A DNA stretch of 64,000 nt. It comes from Streptomyces sp. Root1304 (GTDB lineage: Bacteria > Actinomycetota > Actinomycetes > Streptomycetales > Streptomycetaceae). The notes below the pieces were generated by a model, which worked only from the letters and a program-made list of their open reading frames with translations, made no database searches and had not been told where the DNA came from. This document shows, in pieces, positions 9,097 to 19,898 of the stretch. Position 1 is the stretch's first letter; each line of letters begins with the position of its first letter. Made by a program: the position numbers and the translations under genes. The stretch lies in the NCBI RefSeq assembly GCF_001426405.1, contig NZ_LMEP01000010.1, positions 1-64,000 on the forward strand. The letters are read 5' to 3'.

Positions 9097-9340
9097 CCCC
9101 GATGGGGGCGGCCGGGCGTCGCGGGCTTCTCACGGGCAGAGAGACGAGTTCCGGTGGCTCTTCGGTCGGCGTCACCGCCCCTCCTGAGGTAGTTCCCGGC
9201 GGCAGTATCCCCCCGCGATTCTGCCGCGGGGACTGCCCGCTCCCCCGGCGCCCCGCGCCTAGCGTGGAGGCACGGAGGCGAGTGGCACGGACGACGCCCC
9301 CGGCCCCGCCCCCATCCCGTTCCCGCCTGGAGGATTCACG

Positions 9341-12300
9341 ATGCCCGCACCCGAGCCGATGTTCCTCGACGGCGGCCCCGCGGTGCGGCCCGCGCCGCGC
9401 GTGCTCGACCTGCTCGACGCGCGGGTCGCCGCGGACCCCGGGCGGCTCGCGCTCGTGCACGGCGACGAGCGGCTGACGTACGGCGAGCTGGCCGTGGCGG
9501 TGGCCGAACGGGCCTCCGAGCTGGCCGCGCAGGGGGCGGCCGCCGGCCGTCTGGTCGCGGTGCACCGGCCGCGCGGCGTACGGGCGATCGTCGGTCTGCT
9601 CGCGGTGCTGAGGACCGGCGCGGCGTATCTGCCCCTGGACATCCAGGCCCCGGACGCCCGCAACGCCGCGATCCTCGCCGACGCCTGCGGGACCGACGCG
9701 CCGGAGCCGGCGGAGGTCGCCGCGCGGGGCGAGCTGGTGCTCGGCGGGCCGGGCGCCCCCGAGGACGCGGCGTACGTCATCTACACCTCGGGCTCGACGG
9801 GGACGCCCAACGGCGTGGTCGTCGGCCACGGTTCGCTCGCCCACTTCGTGGCCGGGGCGACTCCCGCGTACGGGATCGACGGCGAGGCTCGGGTGCTGCA
9901 GTTCAGCCCGCTGCACTTCGACGCCAGCGTGCAGGAGATCTTCTGCACGCTCGGCGCCGGCGGGGTCCTGGTGCTCCGCACCGACGACATGCTCGACGTA
10001 CGGGACCTGCTCGCGGGCTGCGCCGCCCACGCGGTGAGCGTCCTCGACCTGCCCGCCGCCTACTGGCACGAGCTGGTCTACGCCCTCGACGCGGGGCTCG
10101 TCACCCTTCCGGACTGCCTGCGCACGGTCCTGATCTACGGCGAGGCGGCGCTGCCCGAGCGGGTGGCGCAGTGGTGCCGGACGGTGCGCGGACGGGTCCG
10201 CCTGCTCAATGTGTACGGTCCGACGGAGACCACGGTCGTCGCCACGGTCGCCGATCTGTCCGGGTACGACGGGGGTCCGGTGCCGATCGGCCGGCCGCTG
10301 CCCGGCGTCCGGGGCGCCCTCGTCGACGGCGAGCTCTGGCTGCTCGGCGGGGGTCTGACGCTGGGATACCTGGGAAGGCCGGAGCTGAACGCGCGCCGGT
10401 TCACCACGCTGGGCGGCGAGCGCGCCTACCGGACCGGGGACGTGGCGAGCTTCCGCGCCGACGGCCAGATCGACTACCACGGCCGTGTCGACGACGAGGT
10501 GAAGATCGGCGGCCAGCGGATCGACCCGGCCTCGGTGGAGTCGGTGCTCTCCGGCCACCCGGAGGTCCGGGAGGTGGCCGTCGTCGCCCAGGAGGCGGAG
10601 GCGGGCGTGAAGCGGCTCGTCGCCTTCGCCGTGGTCGAGCCGGGGGTCGGCGCCGAGGAACTCCGGGATCTGGTACGGGAGTCGATGCCGGCCGCCGCCG
10701 TGCCGAGCACGGTCGCGCTGGTGCCCGAGCTGCCCCGGACGAGTTCGGGGAAGATCGCCCGGAAGGTGCTGCGGACCACCGACCCCTGCCCGCCGCTGGT
10801 CCTCCTCGACGAGGCCGACCGGGTTCCGCTGTCGGCCGCGCAGCGCCGGCTGTGGCTCCTCGGCCGCATGGAGGGCCCCTCGGCGACGTACAACATGCCC
10901 GTCGTGGTGGAGCTGGACGGGCTGCCGGACACCGCCGCCCTATCCACAGCGCTCACGGACCTCGTCGAGCGCCACGAGGTGCTGCGGACGGTGTTCCCGG
11001 CCGCCGAGGGCGAGCCGTACCAGCACGTCCTGGACGTCGCCGCGCCGGTCTTCACGGTCGAGCGGTGCACTCCGGAGGAACTGGCCGGGCGGGTGGCCGC
11101 GCGGACCGCCGAGCCCTTCGACCTCACCCGCGAGCGGCCCTTCCGGGCCCGCCTCATCGACAGCGGGGACGGCCGGTCCACGCTCGTGCTGCTGCTGCAC
11201 CACGTGGCCGGTGACGGCTGGTCGGTCGAGCCGCTCCTCCGCGACCTGGCGGAGGCCTACACGGCGCGGATCGCGGGCCGGGCCCCCGACCGGGAGCCGC
11301 TGCCCGTCCAGTACGCCGACTACACGCTCTGGCAGCACGAACTCCTCGGCGACGCCCGCGATCCCGAGAGCCTGGCGTCCCGTCAGCTCGCCCACTGGCA
11401 GCGCGCCTTGGCCGGAATCCCGGCCGACACGCGCCTGCCCTTCGACCGGCCGCGCCCCGCCGAGCCCTCCCACGAGGGTGCCACGGTCACCGCCCGGCTC
11501 GATCCGGACACCCAGGACCGGCTCGCCGCGCTCGCGGCCGGGCACGGCGCCAGCATGCTGATGGTGCTCCAGGCGGCGCTCGCCGTGACGCTGGCCGCCA
11601 CCGGCTCCGGCACCGACGTACCGCTCGGCACCCCGGTGGCAGGCCGCTCCGACGAGGCCCTGGGCGATCTCGTGGGCTTCTTCGTCAACACACTGGTCCT
11701 GCGGACCGACACCTCGGGCGAGCCGACCTTCGGGGAGCTGATCGACCGGGTCCGGGACGCCGACCTCGCCGCGTACGCCCATCAGGAACTCCCCTTCGAC
11801 GTCCTGGTGGAGCAGCTCAACCCCGAGCGGTCCCTCGGCCGGCACCCGCTGTTCCAGGTGATGCTGACCGTGCAGGGCGGCGCGCCGGGCGGGGAGCGCG
11901 CGTGTGCCCTCGGCGGCCTCGGCGGGCGCTTCGCGGACAGTGGTCTGCGGGTCGCCAAGTTCGATCTGATGGCCTCGTGCTTCGACGGCCGGGACGGGGC
12001 GGGGAACGCGGACGGGCTGGAGATCTGGCTCCAGTACGCGACCGACCTCTTCGACGAGCCGACCGCCCGGCTGCTGCTCGACGTGTTCGAGCGGGTGCTG
12101 CGCGCCTGCGCCGCCGAGCCGGGCGCCCGTCCCGCCGAGCTGCCCCTGCTGTCGGCGGATGACGCGGCCGGGCTCGAAGCGCGCCGCACGGCCGTCGCCG
12201 AGCTGGGCGCCGCCCGCGAGGCGGCGGAGGCGCGGAGCGCCGGGGACGGCTCGGGACCGGCCGCCGCCGCGCACCAGGAGGCTCTTCGGGAGCTGTTCGC

Positions 12301-15300
12301 GGAGGTGCTCGGCGTCGAACGGGTGGGCGCCGACGAGGACTTCTTCTCCATCGGTGGTCACTCCATGTCGGGGGTGCGTCTCTGCAACCGCATCCGCGCG
12401 CTCCTCGGCGTCGAGGTCCGCATCCGGGATCTGTTCCTCGCACCGAGCCCGGCCCGGCTGGCGCGCCGGATCGAGGAGGGCGGGGAAGGCACGGACGGTA
12501 CGGCGGGCCCGGACGCCTCCTCCGGCGCGGGGGCCCCGGGCCCGGACGGCTCCGGCCCCGAGGGCGCGCACGGGACCTCTTCCGAGGGAGCGGCCACCGT
12601 CCGCGCCGGGCTCGTTCGCGGCCCGCTCGTCCGGGCCGCCCGGCGACCCGAGCGCCTGCCGCTGTCGTACGCGCAGCGCCGTCTGTGGTTCGTGAACGAG
12701 CTGGAGGGGGCGGGCCCCTCGTACAACATCCCGATCGTGCTCCGGCCGGCCCGGCCTCTTGAGCCCTCCGCTCTCGCCGCGGCGCTCGCGGACGTCGCCG
12801 CCCGGCACGAGGTGCTGCGGACGGTCTACCCGGCGGTCGAGGGCGAGCCGTACCAGCACGTCCTGGAGGGCGTCCGGCCCGTCCTGGAGGTCGCGGAGGT
12901 GCCCGCGGCCGGGCTCGACGAGGCGCTCGCCTCGGCCGCCCGGCACGTGTTCGACCTGGCGCGGGACGTTCCCCTGCGGGCGTGGCTGATCTCGCCCGAC
13001 GACGGCGGCGGCCAGGTGCTCGCGCTGCTCCTGCACCACATCGCCGGTGACGGCTGGTCCACCGGTCCCCTGCTCGCCGATCTGTCCCTGGCCTACTCCG
13101 CCCGCCTGGACGGCCGCGCTCCCGGCTGGGAGCGGCTGCCGGTGCAGTACGCCGACTACACGCTCTGGCAGCTCGACGCGGCGCGCGACGGCCGGAGCGA
13201 GCGGGATCTCGCCTTCTGGGAGCGGCAGTTGGCGGGGATGCCGCCGGTCCTCGAACTGCCGGTCGCCCGCACCCGACCGGCCGAGGCGACCCACCGGGGC
13301 GCCCGTGTCCCGCTGGACGTGGCCCCGGAGGTCCACGCGGCGCTGACGCGGCTGGCGCGGGAGACCGGCACCACCCTGTTCATGGTGGTGCAGGCGGCGC
13401 TCGCCGCCACCCTCACCCGGCACGGCGCGGGCACCGACCTGCCGCTCGGCACGATGGCCGCGGGACGGGAGGACGAGGCGCTCGGCGGTCTCGTCGGCTT
13501 CTTCGTCAACACCCTGGTGCTGCGCACCGACACCTCCGGCGATCCGTCGTTCCGGGAGCTGCTCGGCCGGGTCAGGGAGACCGACCTCGCCGCGTACGCC
13601 CATCAGGAGCTGCCGTTCGACCGGCTGGTCGAGCACCTCAACCCGCGCCGGTCCACCGCCCATCACCCGCTGGTCCAGGTGATCGTGCAGCTGCACCAGG
13701 ACTACACGGCGGGGCTGGGGGACGCCGCGCTCGCCGGCACCCCGGTTCCGGTGGAGAACGGTTCCACCAAGTTCGACATGACGCTCGCCCTGTGGGAGAC
13801 CCACGGCGCGGACGGGGCCCCCGCCGGCCTCTCCGGTGGCCTGGAGTACGCCACCGACCTGTACGACGAGTCCACGGCCGGACTGCTCGCCCGCCGGATC
13901 GGGGCGACCCTGGAGGCGGTGGCGGCCGATCCCGCCCTGCGGGTGGGCGAGTTGGGGCGACTGTCGCCCGAGGAACGGCGGCTGCTCGTCGAGGAGCACA
14001 ACGACACCGCGCACGACACCGCCGCCGAGGGGCCGTTCGGCCCGGGTCCGGTCCACGCCCTGCTCGCCGAGCGGGCCCGCCGTACGCCCGACGCCCCCGC
14101 CGTGACCTTCGGCGCGCGGACCCTGACGTACGCCGAGCTGGACGCGCGGGCCGATGCCCTGGCGCACCGGCTGATCGCCTCCGCGCCCGGTCCGCGCCCG
14201 GCCGTGGGCGTACTCCTGGAGCGCGGTCCACTGCTGGTCGTGGCCGCGCTCGCCGTCCTCAAGTCCGGTGCGGCGTACGTCCCCTTGGACCCGGCGCTGC
14301 CGGAGGCCCGGATCGCGATGATGCTCGCCGACTCGGGGGCGTGTGCGCTGGTCACGGACTCCTCGCTCGGGGACGCGGCCCCGGTGGTGGCGGCGGGTGC
14401 GGCGGGGCTGCCGGTCGTCGTGGCCGACGCTCCCGGCGAAAGGGCTTCCGCGCCGGGTGCTCCCGGTGTTCCGGTCGCCGCCGACGACCTCATGTACATC
14501 ATGTTCACCTCGGGTTCCACCGGCCGGCCCAAGGGCGTCGGGGTCACCCACGCCAACGTGACCGCGCTCGCCGCCGACCGCGAGTGGAACGTCGCCCGTC
14601 ACGCCCGGATGCTGGTGCACTCGGCGATCGGCTTCGACGCCTCCACGTACGAGCTGTGGGTGCCGCTGCTGCACGGCGGCGAGCTGGTGATCGCCCCCGG
14701 CGACGGCGCCGACCTGGCCGAGCTCGACCGCACCGTCCGGGCCCACGGGGTCACCGCCGCCTACTTCACGATGGGCCTGTTCCATGTGATGGCCGACGAG
14801 GGCCTGGACACCCTGCGCCTGCTCAAGGAGGTCTGGACGGGCGGGGACACGGCCTCCCCGAGCGCGCTGCGCCGGGTCCTCGCGCACTGCCCGGACACCG
14901 TCCTCGTCCACTCCTACGGCCCGACGGAGACCACCTTCGCCTCGCACAACCAGCGGTTCGGCACGGCGGACCGGGAGCTGCCCGGGGTGTACCTGGGGCG
15001 CCCGATGGACAACACCCGCGGCTACGTCCTGGACGAGCGGCTGCGTCCCGTGCCGCCGGGGGTGCCGGGAGAGCTGTACCTCGCGGGTTCCCATGTGGCC
15101 CGGGGGTACGTGGGGCGGCCGGCGCTCACGGCGGAGCGTTTCGTGCCGGACGCGTACGGCGCGGGTGAGCGGATGTACCGCACCGGCGACCTGGTGTGCT
15201 GGACGCCGGGGGGCGAGCTGCGGTTCCTCGGCCGCGCCGACGGCCAGGTGAAGCTGCGCGGCTTCCGCATCGAGCCCGGGGAGACCGAGGAGGCGCTCGC

Positions 15301-16579
15301 CCGCCACCCCGCCGTCGGACAGGCCGTGGTCGTCGTCCGCGAGGACCGGCCGGGCGAGAAGGAACTCGTCGGCTACGTGGTCCCCCGCGCCGGGGGAACG
15401 GTCACCGGGGCCGAGGTCCTGGCCGTGGCGGCCGCCGAACTGCCCGCGCACCTGGTGCCCGCCGCCGTCGTCGTCCTCGACGCCGTACCGCTGACCGTCA
15501 ACGGCAAGCCGGACCGCCGGGCCCTGCCGGCCCCCGAGCGGCGCGCCGCCACGACGGCGGGACGCCGCCCCCGGAGCGCCCGCGAGGAGGTCCTGTGCGG
15601 CCTGTTCGCGGAGATCCTCGGTGTGCCGGAGGTCGGCATCGACGACAACTTCTTCACCCTGGGCGGTCATTCGCTCCTGGGGGTGCGGCTGGTGAGCCGG
15701 ATGCGGACGGTCCTCGGCGTGGAGCGCGGGATCCGCGACCTCTTCCGCACCCCGACGGTCGCCGGGCTGCTCCGGGCGCACGAGGAGGAGGGCTCCGACG
15801 GCGGCGCCATGGGGGTGCTGCTGCCGCTGAGCACGCGGGGCCGCCGGCGTCCGCTGTTCTGCGTGCACCCGGGGACGGGGGTGGGCTGGTCGTACGCGGG
15901 CCTCGCCCGGCACCTCGGCGACGACCAGCCGCTGTACGCGCTCCAGGCCCGCGCCCTGGGCGAACCGGGGTACGCGCCGGGGAGCGTGGAGGAGATGGCC
16001 GAGGAGTACGTGGAGCGCGTGCGGCTCGTGCAGCCCTGGGGGCCGTACCGGCTGCTCGGCTGGTCCTTCGGCGGCACGGTGGCGCACGCCATGGCCGTAC
16101 GGCTCGCGGAGCTCGGCGAGCGGGTGGAGCTGCTCGCCCTGATGGACGTCCACCGGACCGGCCCCGGCACCCCCGGTCACGCCCGGGCCCTGGCGGACGC
16201 GGCCGGCGGGCCCGATCCGTCGGACCCGGTGGCGGTCGCCGCCGCGATCGATGCGCTGCGCCGGGAGGACCCGGTGCTCGCCGGGTTCACCGACGCGGAG
16301 CTGCGGGCGGTGGCGGGCGCCTCCCGCACCCACGGGGAGCTGATGAGCCGGTACGTGCCCCGGCGGGCCGCCACGGACACGGTGTTCTTCACCGCGCACC
16401 GGGCCGGCGAGGCCCCGGGAGAACTCGCGGATTCCTGGCGCCCGTTCCTCGAAGGCCCCCTGGAGAACCATTCCGTCGATTCCACCCACCTCGCCATGAC
16501 GGAACCCGAAGCGCTGCGGACCATCGGCCGCACGCTCGCCCGGAAGCTCGATTCCTTCAGCATTTCGCACACGCACTGA
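9341..16579 (+). CDS. Large NRPS, domains A-C-T-C-A-T-TE (terminal synthetase)
   Basis: This 2412-residue synthetase starts after a clear GGAGG site. A1 (about 15-480) has A8 ([13 protein letters not shown]) and A10 Lys ([10 protein letters not shown]) but an altered A3, [11 protein letters not shown], where Asn replaces the usual Lys. A1 runs directly into C1 (from about 496, HHVAGDGWS near 619) with no T domain between. T1 follows ([12 protein letters not shown], about 1000). Then come C2 (HHIAGDGWS near 1232), a complete A2 (about 1566-2055), T2 ([12 protein letters not shown], about 2101) and an integrated thioesterase (about 2157-2412) with nucleophile Ser 2242 in GWSFGG. By-eye specificity codes are D-A-Q-D-L-Y-V-V for A1 (no match I recognise) and D-A-Y-Y-W-G-S-F-A for A2 (perhaps aliphatic, uncertain). 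The TE makes this the chain-releasing protein. No epimerase or methyltransferase domain is present. Confidence 0.96.
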   Translation: MPAPEPMFLDGGPAVRPAPRVLDLLDARVAADPGRLALVHGDERLTYGELAVAVAERASELAAQGAAAGRLVAVHRPRGVRAIVGLLAVLRTGAAYLPLDIQAPDARNAAILADACGTDAPEPAEVAARGELVLGGPGAPEDAAYVIYTSGSTGTPNGVVVGHGSLAHFVAGATPAYGIDGEARVLQFSPLHFDASVQEIFCTLGAGGVLVLRTDDMLDVRDLLAGCAAHAVSVLDLPAAYWHELVYALDAGLVTLPDCLRTVLIYGEAALPERVAQWCRTVRGRVRLLNVYGPTETTVVATVADLSGYDGGPVPIGRPLPGVRGALVDGELWLLGGGLTLGYLGRPELNARRFTTLGGERAYRTGDVASFRADGQIDYHGRVDDEVKIGGQRIDPASVESVLSGHPEVREVAVVAQEAEAGVKRLVAFAVVEPGVGAEELRDLVRESMPAAAVPSTVALVPELPRTSSGKIARKVLRTTDPCPPLVLLDEADRVPLSAAQRRLWLLGRMEGPSATYNMPVVVELDGLPDTAALSTALTDLVERHEVLRTVFPAAEGEPYQHVLDVAAPVFTVERCTPEELAGRVAARTAEPFDLTRERPFRARLIDSGDGRSTLVLLLHHVAGDGWSVEPLLRDLAEAYTARIAGRAPDREPLPVQYADYTLWQHELLGDARDPESLASRQLAHWQRALAGIPADTRLPFDRPRPAEPSHEGATVTARLDPDTQDRLAALAAGHGASMLMVLQAALAVTLAATGSGTDVPLGTPVAGRSDEALGDLVGFFVNTLVLRTDTSGEPTFGELIDRVRDADLAAYAHQELPFDVLVEQLNPERSLGRHPLFQVMLTVQGGAPGGERACALGGLGGRFADSGLRVAKFDLMASCFDGRDGAGNADGLEIWLQYATDLFDEPTARLLLDVFERVLRACAAEPGARPAELPLLSADDAAGLEARRTAVAELGAAREAAEARSAGDGSGPAAAAHQEALRELFAEVLGVERVGADEDFFSIGGHSMSGVRLCNRIRALLGVEVRIRDLFLAPSPARLARRIEEGGEGTDGTAGPDASSGAGAPGPDGSGPEGAHGTSSEGAATVRAGLVRGPLVRAARRPERLPLSYAQRRLWFVNELEGAGPSYNIPIVLRPARPLEPSALAAALADVAARHEVLRTVYPAVEGEPYQHVLEGVRPVLEVAEVPAAGLDEALASAARHVFDLARDVPLRAWLISPDDGGGQVLALLLHHIAGDGWSTGPLLADLSLAYSARLDGRAPGWERLPVQYADYTLWQLDAARDGRSERDLAFWERQLAGMPPVLELPVARTRPAEATHRGARVPLDVAPEVHAALTRLARETGTTLFMVVQAALAATLTRHGAGTDLPLGTMAAGREDEALGGLVGFFVNTLVLRTDTSGDPSFRELLGRVRETDLAAYAHQELPFDRLVEHLNPRRSTAHHPLVQVIVQLHQDYTAGLGDAALAGTPVPVENGSTKFDMTLALWETHGADGAPAGLSGGLEYATDLYDESTAGLLARRIGATLEAVAADPALRVGELGRLSPEERRLLVEEHNDTAHDTAAEGPFGPGPVHALLAERARRTPDAPAVTFGARTLTYAELDARADALAHRLIASAPGPRPAVGVLLERGPLLVVAALAVLKSGAAYVPLDPALPEARIAMMLADSGACALVTDSSLGDAAPVVAAGAAGLPVVVADAPGERASAPGAPGVPVAADDLMYIMFTSGSTGRPKGVGVTHANVTALAADREWNVARHARMLVHSAIGFDASTYELWVPLLHGGELVIAPGDGADLAELDRTVRAHGVTAAYFTMGLFHVMADEGLDTLRLLKEVWTGGDTASPSALRRVLAHCPDTVLVHSYGPTETTFASHNQRFGTADRELPGVYLGRPMDNTRGYVLDERLRPVPPGVPGELYLAGSHVARGYVGRPALTAERFVPDAYGAGERMYRTGDLVCWTPGGELRFLGRADGQVKLRGFRIEPGETEEALARHPAVGQAVVVVREDRPGEKELVGYVVPRAGGTVTGAEVLAVAAAELPAHLVPAAVVVLDAVPLTVNGKPDRRALPAPERRAATTAGRRPRSAREEVLCGLFAEILGVPEVGIDDNFFTLGGHSLLGVRLVSRMRTVLGVERGIRDLFRTPTVAGLLRAHEEEGSDGGAMGVLLPLSTRGRRRPLFCVHPGTGVGWSYAGLARHLGDDQPLYALQARALGEPGYAPGSVEEMAEEYVERVRLVQPWGPYRLLGWSFGGTVAHAMAVRLAELGERVELLALMDVHRTGPGTPGHARALADAAGGPDPSDPVAVAAAIDALRREDPVLAGFTDAELRAVAGASRTHGELMSRYVPRRAATDTVFFTAHRAGEAPGELADSWRPFLEGPLENHSVDSTHLAMTEPEALRTIGRTLARKLDSFSISHTH

Positions 16580-16620
16580 AATCCCGTCCGAAGAAACCCG
16601 AAGAATTCAAGGAGACCGAG

Positions 16621-16827
16621 ATGACGAACCCCTTCGACGACGCCGACGGTATCTTCCACGTCGTGGTGAACGACGAGGGCCAGCACGCCCTGTGGCCGAC
16701 GTTCGCGGACGTTCCCGCAGGCTGGGAGGTCGTCCTTGAGGCGGCCGGCCGCGCGGACGCGCTCGCCTACGTCGAGCGGAACTGGACGGACATCCGGCCG
16801 AAGAGCCTCGTCGCGCAGTACGCGTGA
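16621..16827 (+). CDS. MbtH-like NRPS accessory protein
   Basis: This 68-residue protein belongs to the MbtH family, small partners that bind adenylation domains and support their folding and activity. The signature is clear: MTNPFDD at the start, then NDEGQHALWPTFADVPAGW and, near the end, YVERNWTDIRPKSL, with the invariant Trp residues in place. It starts 41 bases after the terminal NRPS with an AAGGAG ribosome-binding site at 16609-16614 and is the last gene before a strong terminator. It probably serves one or more of the A domains encoded upstream. Confidence 0.96.
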   Translation: MTNPFDDADGIFHVVVNDEGQHALWPTFADVPAGWEVVLEAAGRADALAYVERNWTDIRPKSLVAQYA

Positions 16828-16870
16828 CACGTTCGCGCACGACACTTCTCCGCCGACCGCGAAGAAGGAA

Positions 16871-16910
16871 GGGCCGGGCCCCGCGGATTCCCGCGGGGCC
16901 CGGCCCTTTT
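16871..16910 (+). terminator. Strong intrinsic terminator after the NRPS operon
   Basis: A perfect 16-bp inverted repeat (16871-16886 with 16891-16906) has a 4-base ATTC loop and is followed by TTTT. It lies 43 bases after the MbtH gene. It separates the NRPS transcription unit from the precursor operon starting at 16994. Confidence 0.85.
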
Positions 16911-16993
16911 CCGATTCCCGACTTCCGATCACTGCCGTCGAACTGCCGCTCCAACTTCCCCCCGCGCCGCTTGTCGAATTCTAGGGTGAAGCC

Positions 16994-17416
16994 ATGAAGA
17001 TTCTGCTGACCGGCACCGCATCCGATTCCCACACATGGAATCTGGTCTATCTGGAGCTCCTCATGGAGGAGCTCGGGCACCGGGTCGTCAACCTCGGCCC
17101 GTGTGTGACGGACGACCGCCTGGCCGCCGCGTGCCACACGCACACGCCCGGCCTGGTGGTCATCAGCAGCGTCAACGGGCACGGCTACCGCGACGGCCTG
17201 TCGGCCGTGCGCCGGCTCCGCACGGAGCCCGGCCTCGGCACGACGCCCGTCGTCATCGGCGGCAAGCTCGGGGTCGCCGGGACCCGGGACCCCGAGCGGG
17301 CGGCCCGTCTCCTCGAAGCCGGCTGCGACGCGGTGTTCGACGACGGGGACGTCGACGGGCTCCGTACCCTCGTCGCCGCTCTCGACCGCTCCCGCGCCCT
17401 GCGGGTCACGGCATGA
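16994..17416 (+). CDS. B12-binding subunit of glutamate mutase (S/sigma type)
   Basis: This 140-residue cobalamin-binding protein is like the S subunit of glutamate mutase, which together with the E subunit interconverts L-glutamate and (2S,3S)-3-methylaspartate using adenosylcobalamin. The cobalt-ligating motif is normally DxHxxG. Here it reads D11-S-H13-T-W-N16, so the axial His is present but the Gly is Asn. Later landmarks of the B12 Rossmann fold are present: ISSVNGHG and the GGKLG loop. Length is normal for the stand-alone subunit. The stop overlaps the start of the E-subunit gene (ATGA), so the two are co-translated. It begins a new transcription unit after the terminator at 16871. The pair resembles the 3-methylaspartate supply genes of streptolydigin (slgE1/slgE2, from memory). 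Confidence 0.88.
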   Translation: MKILLTGTASDSHTWNLVYLELLMEELGHRVVNLGPCVTDDRLAAACHTHTPGLVVISSVNGHGYRDGLSAVRRLRTEPGLGTTPVVIGGKLGVAGTRDPERAARLLEAGCDAVFDDGDVDGLRTLVAALDRSRALRVTA

Positions 17417-18765
17417 CCAGCGGCATCCTGGCCCCGTCCGCCCGGCGGGGGACGGCCGGTCCGGCCGACTCCCCGGGGGTGCCCGCCGCCCGCTCCTTCG
17501 GGGCGTTCGTGGCGGCGGCGGCCGCCGACGGCCGGCTCGTCGTCCAGCCCCGGATGGGCTTCGGCGACCCGCACCTGATGCGGGCGGGCCTGGAGCGCAC
17601 CAAGGCCGCCGCGGCCACCACCGTCGGCACCCTCACCATCGACAGCTACACCCGGGTGGGCGACGCGGCGGGCGCCCGCGCCTCCCTGGCGGAGGGGGTG
17701 CCGCTCAACGGCTACCCGATCGCCAGCCACCCCACGGCCCTTACCCGCGACCTCCTCGACGGTCTGCTCGACGCGACCTTCCCCGTCCAGGTCCGGCACG
17801 GCTCCTCGCGGCCCGAGGCGATCATCCGCGCGCTGGCCGCGGCGGGCCTGGACGCCACCGAGGGCGGCCCGGTCTCGTACTGCCTGCCCTACGGCCGCAC
17901 CCCGCTCGCCGAGTCGGTCGACAACTGGGCGCGCGGCTGCGAGCTGCTCGCGTCCCTGGTCCCCGAACCCCGGGTGCCGCACCTGGAGACCTTCGGCGGC
18001 TGCATGCTCGGCCAGCTCTGTCCGCCGGGGCTGCTCGTGGCGCTCAGCCTCCTGGAGGGACTGTTCTTCGCCCGGCACGGCATCCGCAGCGTCTCGCTGA
18101 GCTACGCCCAGCAGACCGACCCGGTCCAGGACGAGGAGGCGGTACGGGCGCTGCGCCGGCTCGCCGCGGAGTTCCTCCCGGCCGAGGTGGACCGGCACGT
18201 GGTGCTCTACACGTACATGGGGGTCTTCCCCCGGACCGCGCACGGCGCGACCCGGCTCCTGGAGGCCTCCGCCCGGCTCGCGGTCCGGTCCGGGGCGCAC
18301 CGGCTGATCGTGAAGACGGCGGCCGAGGCCCACCGCATCCCGACCGTCGACGAGAACGTCCGCGCGCTGGAGACGGCCGCGTCCACGGCCGTCCTGACGG
18401 AGCACCCGGCCGGTGGCGACGCCGGGCCGGACGGCGCCGACAGCGAGGTGTACGCGGAGGCCCGCGCGCTCGTCGAAGCGGTCCTCGACCTCGACGCCGA
18501 CCTCGGCCGGGCGCTGCGGACCGCGTTCGCCCGCGGCCACCTCGACGTCCCGTACTGCCTGCACCCCGACAACGCGGGCCGGGCGCGCAGCTTCGTCGAC
18601 GACCGCGGCCGGCTGCGCTGGGCGGACGCGGGGGCGATGCCGGTGGCGCCGTCCCTGGTCGCCGGCGCCCGGTCGGCGCTCACCTCGGACGGGCTGCTCA
18701 CCGCCCTGCACGGGGTGGCCGCCCGCTTCGACACGGCGCGCGACGACACGGCCGACTGCCGCTGA
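17413..18765 (+). CDS. Glutamate mutase catalytic (E/epsilon) subunit homologue
   Basis: This 450-residue protein is the TIM-barrel subunit of a B12-dependent glutamate mutase. Recognisable active-site segments are FPVQVRHGSS (about 127, with the substrate-binding Arg of the RHG motif) and TEGGPVSYCLPYGR (about 149, with the Glu that contacts the substrate amino group in the family). SYAQQTDPVQDEEAVRALR and LIVKTAAEAHRIPT match later conserved blocks. It is somewhat shorter and more divergent than clostridial GlmE (about 480 residues). With its partner it should make 3-methylaspartate from glutamate as an NRPS precursor. A mutase with shifted specificity cannot be excluded. Its ATG overlaps the stop of the S-subunit gene. 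Confidence 0.88.
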   Translation: MTSGILAPSARRGTAGPADSPGVPAARSFGAFVAAAAADGRLVVQPRMGFGDPHLMRAGLERTKAAAATTVGTLTIDSYTRVGDAAGARASLAEGVPLNGYPIASHPTALTRDLLDGLLDATFPVQVRHGSSRPEAIIRALAAAGLDATEGGPVSYCLPYGRTPLAESVDNWARGCELLASLVPEPRVPHLETFGGCMLGQLCPPGLLVALSLLEGLFFARHGIRSVSLSYAQQTDPVQDEEAVRALRRLAAEFLPAEVDRHVVLYTYMGVFPRTAHGATRLLEASARLAVRSGAHRLIVKTAAEAHRIPTVDENVRALETAASTAVLTEHPAGGDAGPDGADSEVYAEARALVEAVLDLDADLGRALRTAFARGHLDVPYCLHPDNAGRARSFVDDRGRLRWADAGAMPVAPSLVAGARSALTSDGLLTALHGVAARFDTARDDTADCR

Positions 18766-18887
18766 ACCCGCCGCGCGCCGACCCGGCCCACCCCGAGCGC
18801 ACCGAAGCGCACCTCACTCCACCGCCCGTCCCGAGCGAACCGCGCGCACCTCATCCCACCGCCCGACCCTCCGAACGGAGTCGTCCC

Positions 18888-19898
18888 ATGGAACAGCCCA
18901 CTCCCCACCCCGCCCCCGCCCCCCAGTCCCCGCCGCCCCTCGGCGAGCACCTGCGTTCCTCCCGGTTGCGCGCCGCGATGCTGGTCCAGCAGGAAGCCCT
19001 GTACGCGGCGCGGGAGTTCCTGCGCGGCGAGGGGTTCACCGAGCTGCTGCCGCCGCTGGTCGGGCCGGTCACGGACCCGGGCGGGCGCGGCGCGAAGGCC
19101 CTGGACGTGGACTACTACGGGCACCCGTACAAGCTGATGACCAGCGCGATCCTCTACAAGCAGGCCTCGCTGCACGGCTTCCCCAAGCTTTTCTACATCG
19201 CCCCCAACGTGCGTGTGGAGCCGGAGGAGACCGCGTCGACGGGCCGGCATCTCGTCGAGTTCCACCAGATCGACGTGGAGATCGCCGGGGCGAGCCGGGA
19301 GGACGCGCAGGACGTGGCCGCCGGGATGCTCACCCACATCGTCGAGCACGTGTGGACGGCCGTTCCCGAGGTGCTGGCCGAACTCGGCCGGGACGAGCTG
19401 GACTTCGCCGAACTCCGTACGGGCAAGTTCGACGCCTGCAGCCACGAGGAGGCGGTCAGCCGCCTGGTCAACGGCGGGCATCCGCAGAGCCCGGACGCCG
19501 AGATCGACTGGACGGGCGAGCGCATCCTCTCCCTGGAGGCCGACCGGCCCTTCTTCGTCAACGACTACCCCAAGGGCTCGCGCGGCTTCTACGACCGCGA
19601 GGACCCCGAGAACCCGGGCGTGCTGCGGAACTTCGACCTGCTCGCGCACGGCGGCTACGGCGAGCTGGTGAGCGGCAGCGAGCGCGAGGCCGACTACGCC
19701 ACGATCGTCACCCGGATGCGCGAGAGCGGCGAGAACCCGGCCAAGTACGCCTGGTACCTCGACCTGGCGCGCGAGGGCATCCCGGCCAGCGCCGGCTTCG
19801 GCATGGGCCTCCAGCGGCTCGTCCGCTTCCTCACCGGGCTCGACTCGCTCTGGCAGGTCAGCGCCTACCCGAAGCTCCCCGGGGTGGTGGCTCCGTGA
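18888..19898 (+). CDS. Asparaginyl-tRNA synthetase-like core enzyme (amidation or activation of an Asp analogue)
   Basis: This 336-residue protein is a class IIb aminoacyl-tRNA synthetase catalytic core with no N-terminal anticodon-binding OB domain. Motif 2 is visible as NVRVEPEE followed by GRHLVEFHQ (about 105-125). Motif 3 is SAGFGMGLQRLVRFLTG (about 300), with Gln where tRNA synthetases usually have Glu in GLER and with the ATP-binding Arg kept. Truncated AsnRS-like proteins of this type act as archaeal-type asparagine synthetases, making Asn from Asp via aspartyl-adenylate (family knowledge). Flanked by glutamate mutase and a glutamate-synthase-like gene, it probably amidates or activates 3-methylaspartate. 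That role is inferred. A GGAG site precedes the ATG, and the stop overlaps the next gene by GTGA. Confidence 0.8.
   Translation: MEQPTPHPAPAPQSPPPLGEHLRSSRLRAAMLVQQEALYAAREFLRGEGFTELLPPLVGPVTDPGGRGAKALDVDYYGHPYKLMTSAILYKQASLHGFPKLFYIAPNVRVEPEETASTGRHLVEFHQIDVEIAGASREDAQDVAAGMLTHIVEHVWTAVPEVLAELGRDELDFAELRTGKFDACSHEEAVSRLVNGGHPQSPDAEIDWTGERILSLEADRPFFVNDYPKGSRGFYDREDPENPGVLRNFDLLAHGGYGELVSGSEREADYATIVTRMRESGENPAKYAWYLDLAREGIPASAGFGMGLQRLVRFLTGLDSLWQVSAYPKLPGVVAP

Noticed and set aside
10940..16576. A 1878-codon open frame on the minus strand opposite the large NRPS
   Set aside because: It is an antisense shadow: extreme Arg/Gly/His composition, no domains, and the + strand encodes clear NRPS motifs throughout. 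The same applies to the long minus-strand frames at 4783-9027, 2655-5303 and 1166-3151.
18413..19894. N-terminal extension of the glutamate-synthase-like frame through the AsnRS-like gene
   Set aside because: The frame is open by chance. The upstream part is Arg/Pro-rich, and the GTG at 19895 overlapping the previous stop is the natural start.
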